The position numbers and the translations under genes are program-made. Under the pieces are notes generated by a model. The model was not told the origin of the DNA and made no database searches. It was given only the letters and a program-made list of their open reading frames with translations. Of a DNA stretch of 64,000 nt, positions 48,450-55,840 are shown piece by piece; the stretch's first letter is position 1; the number at the start of each line of letters is the position of its first letter. The DNA comes from Kiritimatiellia bacterium (GTDB lineage: Bacteria > Verrucomicrobiota > Kiritimatiellia > RFP12 > UBA1067): assembly GCA_017514235.1 (NCBI GenBank), contig JAFWKK010000018.1:62001-126000 (forward strand). Direction: 5' to 3'.

Positions 48450-49784
48450 TCAGACGATCCTTATCCCCTTCCATGCGCCGCGCTTCCAGCGTGCGAACGT
48501 TCCGGCGCAGAGTATCACCACGTACGCGATCATCGTCGCCCACAAGGCAGGCATCGTGTTGCGGATGCGGCTGACGACGAACACGCCCGGCAGCCACAGG
48601 ACGAAAGCCCCGAACAGCATCCAGAGCATGACGAACCTGGTGTCCCCCGCGCCCTTCAGCGCGCCGGAGACGATAACGTCCGCCGCATCGAACACCTGCC
48701 AGGCGGCCATCATAGCAAAGAGCGTGAAGCCGAGGGAATGGAACCTGCCGAGGGCGGACGCATCAGACGCCAGCTCCGAGGAGACGAACAGCGAAAGCAC
48801 CGGATGCGCGAACAGCAGCGCCGTAAGCGACAGGATCGCCACGAAGCCCACGCCCAGCACGACGGTGCGCCGCGCGTCGCGGACCGCGGCCTTCACGTCA
48901 CTGCGCCCGATCGCTTGCGCGACAAGGGTGGACGCGCCGATTGAAAAGCCCTCCATGGGCGCGAAGAGCAGGTAGTTCACTGTGAAGCAGGCGTTGGAGA
49001 CCGCAAGCTCAAGCTCGCCCACGCCGCCCGTCACGAAGACGAATATCGTGAACGACAGGCAGTTGAGGACGTTGTAGCAGCCGGCAGGCACGCCGAAACG
49101 GAGCATGCGGAGCACGAGCCCTCCCGTCGGCGCATGCCCCACAGGGGCTGCCTCCTCCCTCCGGGCCATCAGGGAAAGGACAGCCCACTGCACGGCCATT
49201 GAGAAGACGGTGGCGTACGCCGCCCCAGCTATGCCGAGCCGCGGACACCCGCACCAGCCGAAGATCAGCAACGGGTCAAGGGCGATGTTGAGCGCGTTGC
49301 CGAACAGGTTCACCCAAAACACGATGCTTGTCTTGCCGCGTCCGGTGAAGTACGACGAGGCCGCAGCTTGCCCGTAAACGAAAAACGCCCCGAGCATGAC
49401 TGTCTCGAAATACGCCTTCTCGCGCCAGAGAACCGATGGCGACGGCGCTGAAAGCGACAGCACCCAGTTCCCGAAAGGCACCAGCGGAACGCTCAGGAGG
49501 CCCGACACCAGGGCAATGCCGAGCGCGGCGCGGTAGGCGGCGCGGACACCGCCGTCATCCCTGGCGCCGTGGCACTGCGCGACAAACACCGACGAATAGC
49601 CCACAATCGACTGAAAGAAGCCGGCGAAGATCCACATCAGCATCCCTGCAGGCAGCACGGCCTCAAGCGACTCTATGGAATCGTGCGCAAGGTAGGCCCG
49701 GTCCACGAACTGCATGACCGCATTGTTGACCATGCCCAGCGCGAGCGGCCAGACAAGCCTTATGATGTCCAGATATGGCTTCAC
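48450..49784 (-). CDS. MATE family efflux transporter
   Basis: Inner-membrane Na+- or H+-coupled antiporter of drugs or metabolites (444 aa, 12 TM helices in two repeats). Typical features are the N-terminal IIRLVWPLALGMVNNAVMQFVDRAYLA, GNALNIALDPLLIFG, LGIAGAAYATVFS, and the second-half RFGVPAGCYNVLNCLSF and GALKGAGDTRFVM. Substrate unknown; the Wzx/flippase superfamily is related, but the motifs favour NorM/DinF-type MATE. It is 10 bp after the TPR protein gene in the same operon. Confidence 0.9.
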   Translation of the reverse strand: MKPYLDIIRLVWPLALGMVNNAVMQFVDRAYLAHDSIESLEAVLPAGMLMWIFAGFFQSIVGYSSVFVAQCHGARDDGGVRAAYRAALGIALVSGLLSVPLVPFGNWVLSLSAPSPSVLWREKAYFETVMLGAFFVYGQAAASSYFTGRGKTSIVFWVNLFGNALNIALDPLLIFGWCGCPRLGIAGAAYATVFSMAVQWAVLSLMARREEAAPVGHAPTGGLVLRMLRFGVPAGCYNVLNCLSFTIFVFVTGGVGELELAVSNACFTVNYLLFAPMEGFSIGASTLVAQAIGRSDVKAAVRDARRTVVLGVGFVAILSLTALLFAHPVLSLFVSSELASDASALGRFHSLGFTLFAMMAAWQVFDAADVIVSGALKGAGDTRFVMLWMLFGAFVLWLPGVFVVSRIRNTMPALWATMIAYVVILCAGTFARWKRGAWKGIRIV

Positions 49785-49794
49785 AGCGCCCGTA

Positions 49795-52053
49795 TCAGGG
49801 AGCCTTCTTCAGCGCGTCGGAGAGAGTCTGCTTGACTTCCGGCGAATCAGGCAGTAACTTTATCGCCTTCCGCGCGTAGTCCTCCGCCTCTTTCCAACGC
49901 TGCTGCTTGCGGCAGATGATGGAGAGATTGTTCAGCACTGCAGGCTCGTCCGGACGGCGTTTCAGCACGCGCAGCAGGTAGCGCTCGGCCTCCTTCATCT
50001 GCTTCGCCATCAGCATGCTCATGCCCATGCCGAAGTTCGCCTCGGGGTCGTCCTCGTCATAACGGAGCACCGCCGCCGAATAGCGCCGCGCCTCGGTGAA
50101 GTCCGCGCGCCTGAGCGCAAGGTTCAGGCCTTCGCGCGGCGTCATCTGCATGAACGTCCTCAGGCGCTCGTACTCGATGATGGAGAGCATCTTCGTGAGG
50201 GCGGTGTTGGAAAGGTCAAGCTGATCGGCGAGCTCAGTCTCGTTGCGCATGCGCGCAAACCGCGAAAGCCGCCAGTTCACCGACCACAAGGCATTGGCGA
50301 GCGCAGGCGAAGGATCCGCCTTCTCCAGCTTCGGCGCGATGGCAAGGATACGCTCGGCGAGAGCGTTCGCCGCCCTGGTGCCGCGTTCCACCTCCGCATC
50401 GTCAAGGCCTTTCGTCCTGGCCACGAGGCCGGACATCGTGGGCAACGGCTTCTTCTCGCGCTTCCAGAACTCGAACCCGAGCTGGATCGCCGCTTCGTCC
50501 ATGCCGCCCGGCTTCTCGCCAGCCCAGACGCGCAGCAGCACGGGAACGCCCGTCTCGGCCAGCTTGTAGTCCTCGCTGTCCTTGTCGAAGAGGTTCCGGC
50601 GCATGTTCAGCTCCCACTCGGTCGGGCCGGACATCATGTTCAGCGTCTTCAGCGGCTTGCCGCGCTTCGCGGCCACCAGCTCTATCGCAGTGTCGAGATG
50701 GCCGTCGGTGAACAGGTACTTCGCGTCACCGCACTCGCGAACCGTCTCTTCGATGGCCTCGTCGACGATGCGCTGCATCTCGGTCTCGGTCGGCTTGGTG
50801 ACATGCATGAGCGCAAGCGCAACGACTCCGCACGAAAGCAAGGGGACGACGCCACGAAGCATCACGCCAGGAGGCGCGTCTTCTTCGCCGAGGTAGGTGC
50901 GCTGGCACTCGAACGAGAACGACGACCCGAACAGCGCAATCGCAATGACCGCGCAGAACACGAAAAACGCCAGCAGGAAGCCGCTCTGCACCATCGCCGT
51001 CTCCTTCGCGAACGTCCAGAACCGCGCCGCCGGAAACGCACCGCTCTGCATGACGGCCATCGCGCCCACAAAGAACATCGCCATGCCAAGGTTGAACGGC
51101 ATCGGCCGGTCGTCACGCGCAAGCATGGGGAACAGCCTGATGGACACGACAAGCGGGAACACGCCGAATCCGAGGCCGAGCACCCAACCAAGCAGCGTGC
51201 CGGCGTCGGCGAATACGTGCCAGTAACCGCCGGCATAGCGGAAGTAGATGTCGCTTGAACTCCAGCCGTTCGCCTCAAGGCCGCCAAGCGAGATGAAATA
51301 CGCGGCATTCGCCCAAACCCCGAACGCCAGGCCACCGAGGAAGATGAAGAACATCCGCCACTTTGGCAGGTCTTCCGGATCAGGGAGCTGGTCCGGCTGC
51401 TCGAAGAGACCGTCCATTATGCGATTCCAGACGCTCCTGTAGGCGAAGAAGAACAGAAGAGGCACGAGAAATGCGAAAGGCGTCTCGGCCGCCATAAGGC
51501 CCATCAGCGCCATAACCGTGAATATGCGCCAGTTACCGCCTATGACGAACCAGCGGAAAGTCAGGTGCACGCCGAGCAGGAGCATCAGCAGGCGAAGCTC
51601 GTCCGGAGACAGCACGCGCACCACATTGCAGAACGGGTCGCTTACTCCGAAAAGCAATGCGGACACAAATGCGAAAAACGGAGCGATACACTTGTACCAG
51701 ACAGGATAGGTCTTCTCGACACGTATGAGAAGCGCCAGCATCTGCCGTGCGATCAGATAGACCAGCATCACGCAGACGCCGCCCAACGCCGCACCGACGA
51801 CGGATAGCATTCCGACTGCGGAATCTACCCCGAACGCAAGGAAGAGTCCGCGGGAGAGAATGCGCCAATAGCCTGGAAAGATAGTCCTGGGCGGACGTAT
51901 CCCCGCGGCAACTGCAGTCTCATTCCAAAGTGACGGGTCAAGGCCCGGCACTCCCCAAACTAGGATCGCAGCGCAAGCAATCGCACCAACCAATACCGCA
52001 AGCAGGACATTCCTGAAACCGAGGCTCCCGTCGCCCTTAACCGTATCACGCAT
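49795..52053 (-). CDS. Polytopic membrane protein, DUF2723-like with C-terminal TPRs
   Basis: A 752-aa protein. The N-terminal 420 residues hold about 11 TM helices. Early residues LDPSLWNETAVAAGIRPPRTIFPGYWRIL follow the DUF2723/GT-C pattern (acidic residue, then proline-rich loop), a family related to protein O-mannosyltransferases. A soluble region follows, and the last 120 residues contain TPR units (NFGMGMSMLMAKQMKEAERYLLRVLKRRPDEPAVLNNLS). A glycosyltransferase or surface-assembly role is inferred. It starts just after the terminator of the secreted-protein operon with its own GGGAG Shine-Dalgarno sequence. Confidence 0.6.
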   Translation of the reverse strand: MRDTVKGDGSLGFRNVLLAVLVGAIACAAILVWGVPGLDPSLWNETAVAAGIRPPRTIFPGYWRILSRGLFLAFGVDSAVGMLSVVGAALGGVCVMLVYLIARQMLALLIRVEKTYPVWYKCIAPFFAFVSALLFGVSDPFCNVVRVLSPDELRLLMLLLGVHLTFRWFVIGGNWRIFTVMALMGLMAAETPFAFLVPLLFFFAYRSVWNRIMDGLFEQPDQLPDPEDLPKWRMFFIFLGGLAFGVWANAAYFISLGGLEANGWSSSDIYFRYAGGYWHVFADAGTLLGWVLGLGFGVFPLVVSIRLFPMLARDDRPMPFNLGMAMFFVGAMAVMQSGAFPAARFWTFAKETAMVQSGFLLAFFVFCAVIAIALFGSSFSFECQRTYLGEEDAPPGVMLRGVVPLLSCGVVALALMHVTKPTETEMQRIVDEAIEETVRECGDAKYLFTDGHLDTAIELVAAKRGKPLKTLNMMSGPTEWELNMRRNLFDKDSEDYKLAETGVPVLLRVWAGEKPGGMDEAAIQLGFEFWKREKKPLPTMSGLVARTKGLDDAEVERGTRAANALAERILAIAPKLEKADPSPALANALWSVNWRLSRFARMRNETELADQLDLSNTALTKMLSIIEYERLRTFMQMTPREGLNLALRRADFTEARRYSAAVLRYDEDDPEANFGMGMSMLMAKQMKEAERYLLRVLKRRPDEPAVLNNLSIICRKQQRWKEAEDYARKAIKLLPDSPEVKQTLSDALKKAP

Positions 52054-52074
52054 GTTAAAACTCCCTCATCAAAC

Positions 52075-52109
52075 GAAAAGCCCCATCCGCATTCACGCGG
52101 AGGGGCCTT
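52075..52109 (-). terminator. Intrinsic terminator of the secreted-protein operon
   Basis: The minus strand forms GCCCCTCCGC - GTGAAT - GCGGATGGGGC (52106-52080) followed by TTTT. It lies 25 bp after the PEP-CTERM gene and 22 bp before the TPR membrane protein start, so partial readthrough could link the two. Confidence 0.8.
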
Positions 52110-52130
52110 CCTGTCGCTTTATCCGCACTT

Positions 52131-52625
52131 TCAGGCTTTCTTCAGCTTGCGACGGCGAAGCCCAAGCATCGCACAGCCTACAAGCATCAACAGCCCAGAA
52201 GTCGGCTCAGGCGTGGCGAACGATCCGCCCGCCATAGGGGCTGACGATCCCGCCGAACCGCCCATTCCGTTATTTATATATGCCGACGAATACGCCTGCG
52301 GAGCCGACTGATCAATCTTCTTGTCATTTTCATAGAGTTCGATTATCCATGTCGAATTCTGCCTGTCGACATTGGCCAAGGAGGCATAGAACCCTTCGTT
52401 AGCTTCACTCGCTGCGTCAACCTGCGCCTTGGTAACCGAATCACCGTAACTGGTATCGAGCCAGTCATCGTATAAGGTGAGATAGTTTCCGCTTGAAGTG
52501 TCCTTGACCTTTGCAGTCGTATAATTGGACGGGGCATCCTTACCAACCATCCAATAAAGGTACGAGTCTTCTGCTGAAGCGACCATTGCGCCCAGAAGAG
52601 CTGCAACCAAGAATGACTTTTTCAT
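52131..52625 (-). CDS. PEP-CTERM surface protein
   Basis: A 164-aa exported protein with a signal peptide (MVASA-ED). The C-terminal sorting signal is ATPEPTSGLLMLVGCAMLGL followed by RRRKLKKA: PEP motif, hydrophobic helix, basic tail. Such proteins are processed by exosortase (EpsH/XrtA type) and linked to extracellular polysaccharide; no exosortase gene is in the window. A Gly/Ser-rich stretch precedes the signal. The middle domain is unrecognised. It is last in a four-gene operon of secreted proteins and is followed by a clear terminator. Confidence 0.85.
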   Translation of the reverse strand: MKKSFLVAALLGAMVASAEDSYLYWMVGKDAPSNYTTAKVKDTSSGNYLTLYDDWLDTSYGDSVTKAQVDAASEANEGFYASLANVDRQNSTWIIELYENDKKIDQSAPQAYSSAYINNGMGGSAGSSAPMAGGSFATPEPTSGLLMLVGCAMLGLRRRKLKKA

Positions 52626-52643
52626 CGTTTGTCCCTGGATTTA

Positions 52644-53420
52644 TTAGTTGTTAACAGGCCAAGAAATCACGCGGGTTCCCTCTGTAGAACCGGCAACATA
52701 CGAGAAGCCCTTACCAGCACCTATTGCCGGAAGAGAACGCACATAAGACCCATTGATCTTGGTTGTCCACTTCAAGACATTATTGTCGGTCTTGTCTTTC
52801 ATATACTTGTACTTCGTCATCCGGATAGCCACATTAGCGGAATCTGGAATCTGAATCAGATCACCCTCCTGAGCACCGGTAATGGTCGGAACCAAAGCAC
52901 TCTGCGTCGGATTGCCGATCAATGCGGCATCGCCTGCCGCCAGACTGGTCGATACGGCCGAGGTCACAGGCTTGCCATAGATGTAGAATGTGAACGGTGC
53001 CGCACCATCCCAACCTTTGCGAATGAGCCAAAGACCCAAGCCGGGGGTCAGAGTTGCAATGCTCGCATCAGTGCTTTGACCTGCCGAAAGATTGCCGTAC
53101 CCGTCAAGGACATAATTGGCCGTCTTGTCCCAATACAGGACATTCCCGCTGCCCGCCGTCAGAGTGTAGGTCTCATACGTGGCCCCGTCCTTGAAGACAT
53201 GGAGCAAGTCACCGACTGTCAGGTTTGCGGTCTTCACAATGTTGGAAATCGTGATGTTACTGTCGCCTGCTCCAAGCTCCTTGTACGAGACTGCAACAAT
53301 CGTATTCGTGAGATCGCTCTGGATGGCCGTAACGCCAACACTGCCAACTTTGATCACCGTCGGATCGGCGAAAGCAGCAACCGCCGAGGCGCAGACTGCA
53401 ATTGAGAGAAGTTTTTTCAT
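52644..53420 (-). CDS. Secreted protein of unknown function
   Basis: A 258-aa protein with a signal peptide (MKKLLSIAVCASAVAAFA-DP). The mature part is beta-rich (KVGSVGVTAIQSDLTNTIVAVSYKELG; GLGLWLIRKGWDGAAPFTFYIYGKP; KGFSYVAGSTEGTRVISWPVNN). The pattern of a value-like core ending near ISWP recurs in secreted proteins of Lentisphaerota and Kiritimatiellota, where it also has no assigned function. It lies between two other secreted genes with 18-bp gaps, so it should be co-expressed and co-exported. Confidence 0.65.
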   Translation of the reverse strand: MKKLLSIAVCASAVAAFADPTVIKVGSVGVTAIQSDLTNTIVAVSYKELGAGDSNITISNIVKTANLTVGDLLHVFKDGATYETYTLTAGSGNVLYWDKTANYVLDGYGNLSAGQSTDASIATLTPGLGLWLIRKGWDGAAPFTFYIYGKPVTSAVSTSLAAGDAALIGNPTQSALVPTITGAQEGDLIQIPDSANVAIRMTKYKYMKDKTDNNVLKWTTKINGSYVRSLPAIGAGKGFSYVAGSTEGTRVISWPVNN

Positions 53421-53438
53421 TTTAGTTACCTTCGTTTC

Positions 53439-54197
53439 TTACTTGCGGTTGACCTTGAAGAACTGGGCGCCGGGCTTCTTCGGCGTGATGATGATCATGT
53501 CGCCGTCGTCGTTGCCGTACTGCGTCTTGCCGTCCGCCGCATCGGACAGGTTATCCGGCTTGTCGCCAGACTGCAACCCGTACTGCAGGCAAGAGAGCGA
53601 TCCGCTCACGTAGAGGTAGACGTTGTCGCCAATGAACTTGATGTCGTTGATCTTGAGATCGGCTGCCTTTTCAGGCGCGACGCTCGTCGTTACGGTGCTG
53701 ACCGAAGCATCGGCCGAAGCAGAAGCCATCTTGCCATCGGAAAGCGTCTGCACCGCGCCAAACCCGTTGACGATCTTTCCGCCGACAGACTCGACTTCCG
53801 CCTTGCCGTTCTCGTCCTTGATGATCACGCCGTCATCGTCGGTCTTGAACTTGCGCGTGTCGAGCAGGTAGACGCCCCAGGTTCCCCCGGGGAAGTTCGC
53901 CGCCGCATAGCTTTCGTCGATCTGGAAGGTGACGGACGGGCACTTGCCGTCCTTCGCGACAGGCGCCGCAATCGCAACCTTGCTGTCGCCAGCCGCAGTG
54001 CCGTCTGCATTGATCCCCGCGAATGCGGAGCCTGTCGGCGTCCACACAAGCGCGTAGCACTCGCCGTCCACGACCGTCGTGCCGTCGGCGTACTTGTCGG
54101 GTCCGACCGTCGAGAAGGACACGAGCACGTTGTTCATGCCGGCGAACGCCGCCGCGGACATGAGCCCCGCGAAAACTGCAACCAGTGATTTTTTCAT
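53439..54197 (-). CDS. Secreted protein of unknown function
   Basis: A 252-aa product with a signal peptide (MKKSLVAVFAGLMSAAAFA-GM). The N-terminal half (VLVSFSTVGPDKYADGTTVVDGECYALVW) looks like a small beta domain. The middle is Asp/Lys-rich (TDDDGVIIKDENGKAEV). The last 60 residues hold IIITPKKPGAQFFKVNRK, where FFKV resembles the end of some extracellular repeat domains in this phylum. No known family is recognised. Second gene of the four-gene secreted operon. Confidence 0.65.
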   Translation of the reverse strand: MKKSLVAVFAGLMSAAAFAGMNNVLVSFSTVGPDKYADGTTVVDGECYALVWTPTGSAFAGINADGTAAGDSKVAIAAPVAKDGKCPSVTFQIDESYAAANFPGGTWGVYLLDTRKFKTDDDGVIIKDENGKAEVESVGGKIVNGFGAVQTLSDGKMASASADASVSTVTTSVAPEKAADLKINDIKFIGDNVYLYVSGSLSCLQYGLQSGDKPDNLSDAADGKTQYGNDDGDMIIITPKKPGAQFFKVNRK

Positions 54198-54226
54198 CGT
54201 TTCTGCTCCTTGAAGTTGTTTTATGC

Positions 54227-55711
54227 TTACTGCGCCGGCGTCAGCTCAATCGAGATTTCGGAAGTTCCAGTCGCCAAGGGAACCTTGATTGCCCCCGGAT
54301 CGCTCTGTGCAGCACCATCCGCGACCTTGTAGCTCACGTTATAGTCACCGGAATAGTTGCTTGCGGAAATCGCCGGAATGGCAAGCGTAATCTCGCCCGT
54401 ATCAGTATCGCCAGCAGGCGCAGGCACAACCGCGGCGCTAACGTTCGGCGCAATGCCGAGCACATAACTCTCCCACTTCGGGAGCCCATTGCTTCCGTCG
54501 GCTTGAAGCGCAGTCGTGATGGACGCGGTCGTAACGTCTGCCGCGGCATCCACCGCAGCGAGGGCTTCGTCTGCCGCAATGAACTCACGCAGCTTCGCGA
54601 CACTCGCGCTAAGCGCCTTGTCGCCACCCGGATTGGCCGCAGCCAAGATGCTTGCCTTCGTCTGAACCTTAACTTCAAGGGTATTGCCGACCTTAGTTGT
54701 AGAAGCGACTTCCTTGTTCTGATCGGCATAGCCGTCAAGCGCCGCAGTAAACGTGCCGGAACCGCTCGTTCTCAGCTGAAGCGCATACGTGCCGCTCACG
54801 CCGCCGTTGATTTCGGAATCCTTGACGGCAACAGTAACATCACCATCCGCAGTGAGAGTGCCGGTCGCAAGACCGTTCGCATCCTTGAGCGTGATGCCGC
54901 TTGGAAGCGTGACGCTCTCGCTCGTCGCCCGCAGAACGTCGATCGTACTGCCGCTCGTCGCAGCACCAGCCGCATCAGCCAGAGAGCCGTACTTGATGCT
55001 GCCCACCGAAGCAACGCCAAGCTCAACGTCGCCGTTTGCAACGGCAAGGCTGCCGCTGCCGTAGCAGCTTATGCCGGCAACCTGTCTGAGCGCCGCGCCC
55101 TTAGTGGAAGTCATGATGAAACGCGACGTCGGCTCATTAGTGCCATCGTCAAGCAGATACTCCGTTCCGTTCACATCAATTGAGAACTTCACATAATTAT
55201 TGGCACTGCCATCGCGATGGCTATAGTCAAACTCAACGATGAGCGTCGTCGTTCCAGCAGGATCTGGAGTCACCCCTGCGTTGGACAGCGGCATCCAACG
55301 CGCGCCACCGACCCATGCATAGTAGCTGTTTCCGTTGCCCGTATCGCAAATGACAAACCCGACCTGCGCCTCACGCGTGTTCATCGTCTCCTGATCCGGA
55401 AGATCAGCTTCCTTGACTGCGGTAAACACGCCGGACACCGTGACCTTGGTGACCGTGTCTGCATCAGGCGCTGCGCTAGCATCCACATTGTATGCGACTG
55501 CGTAGCCATCGTCAAGGTCAAAATCTAGCACATTGTTGCTGACCTCAAAGTCGCCATGGGTAGTATCAAGAGTCCATGTGCCGCTTGAAGCACTCAAGTT
55601 GTTGGCGGTAGTTGCGCCAACGCCGATTCCCGTGAACCACGAACCAAAATCCGCGTTAGCTGCGAACGCGAACGCGCACACAACTGACGCTACGATAAGA
55701 GGTTTATTCAT
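54227..55711 (-). CDS. Large secreted protein, first gene of the secreted-protein operon
   Basis: A 494-aa protein. Start 55711 (MNKPLIVASVVCAFAFAANA-DF) follows AAAGGAG and gives a signal peptide. Residues about 25-180 look like a LamG/ConA-like beta-sandwich (WTLDTTHGDFEVSNNVLDFDLDDG; ARWMPLSNAGVTPDPAGTTTLIVEFDYSHRDG). A central repeat-like region (SGTYALQLRTSGSGTFTAAL) and an acidic C-terminal part follow. No enzymatic motif is seen. The following genes come after 29, 18 and 18 bp, and a strong promoter lies just upstream. Confidence 0.65.
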   Translation of the reverse strand: MNKPLIVASVVCAFAFAANADFGSWFTGIGVGATTANNLSASSGTWTLDTTHGDFEVSNNVLDFDLDDGYAVAYNVDASAAPDADTVTKVTVSGVFTAVKEADLPDQETMNTREAQVGFVICDTGNGNSYYAWVGGARWMPLSNAGVTPDPAGTTTLIVEFDYSHRDGSANNYVKFSIDVNGTEYLLDDGTNEPTSRFIMTSTKGAALRQVAGISCYGSGSLAVANGDVELGVASVGSIKYGSLADAAGAATSGSTIDVLRATSESVTLPSGITLKDANGLATGTLTADGDVTVAVKDSEINGGVSGTYALQLRTSGSGTFTAALDGYADQNKEVASTTKVGNTLEVKVQTKASILAAANPGGDKALSASVAKLREFIAADEALAAVDAAADVTTASITTALQADGSNGLPKWESYVLGIAPNVSAAVVPAPAGDTDTGEITLAIPAISASNYSGDYNVSYKVADGAAQSDPGAIKVPLATGTSEISIELTPAQ

Positions 55712-55734
55712 CCTATTTTCTCCTTTGTGCTTGT

Positions 55735-55764
55735 ATGATACCAAAATGGGTGACAACCAGTCAA
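55735..55764 (-). promoter_or_regulatory. Sigma-70 promoter of the secreted-protein operon
   Basis: Minus strand: -35 TTGACT (55759-55764), 18-bp spacer, extended -10 TGGTATCAT (TATCAT at 55735-55740). The leader is about 20 nt with a good Shine-Dalgarno sequence. The remainder of 55765-55840 shows nothing clear. Confidence 0.7.
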
Positions 55765-55840
55765 GGGGGGAAATTAAAGAAATTTCCGCGCTCGGCTGAC
55801 CTTCGGGAACATCTCATCTTGCGCCCTTTGCAGCAGGCTA

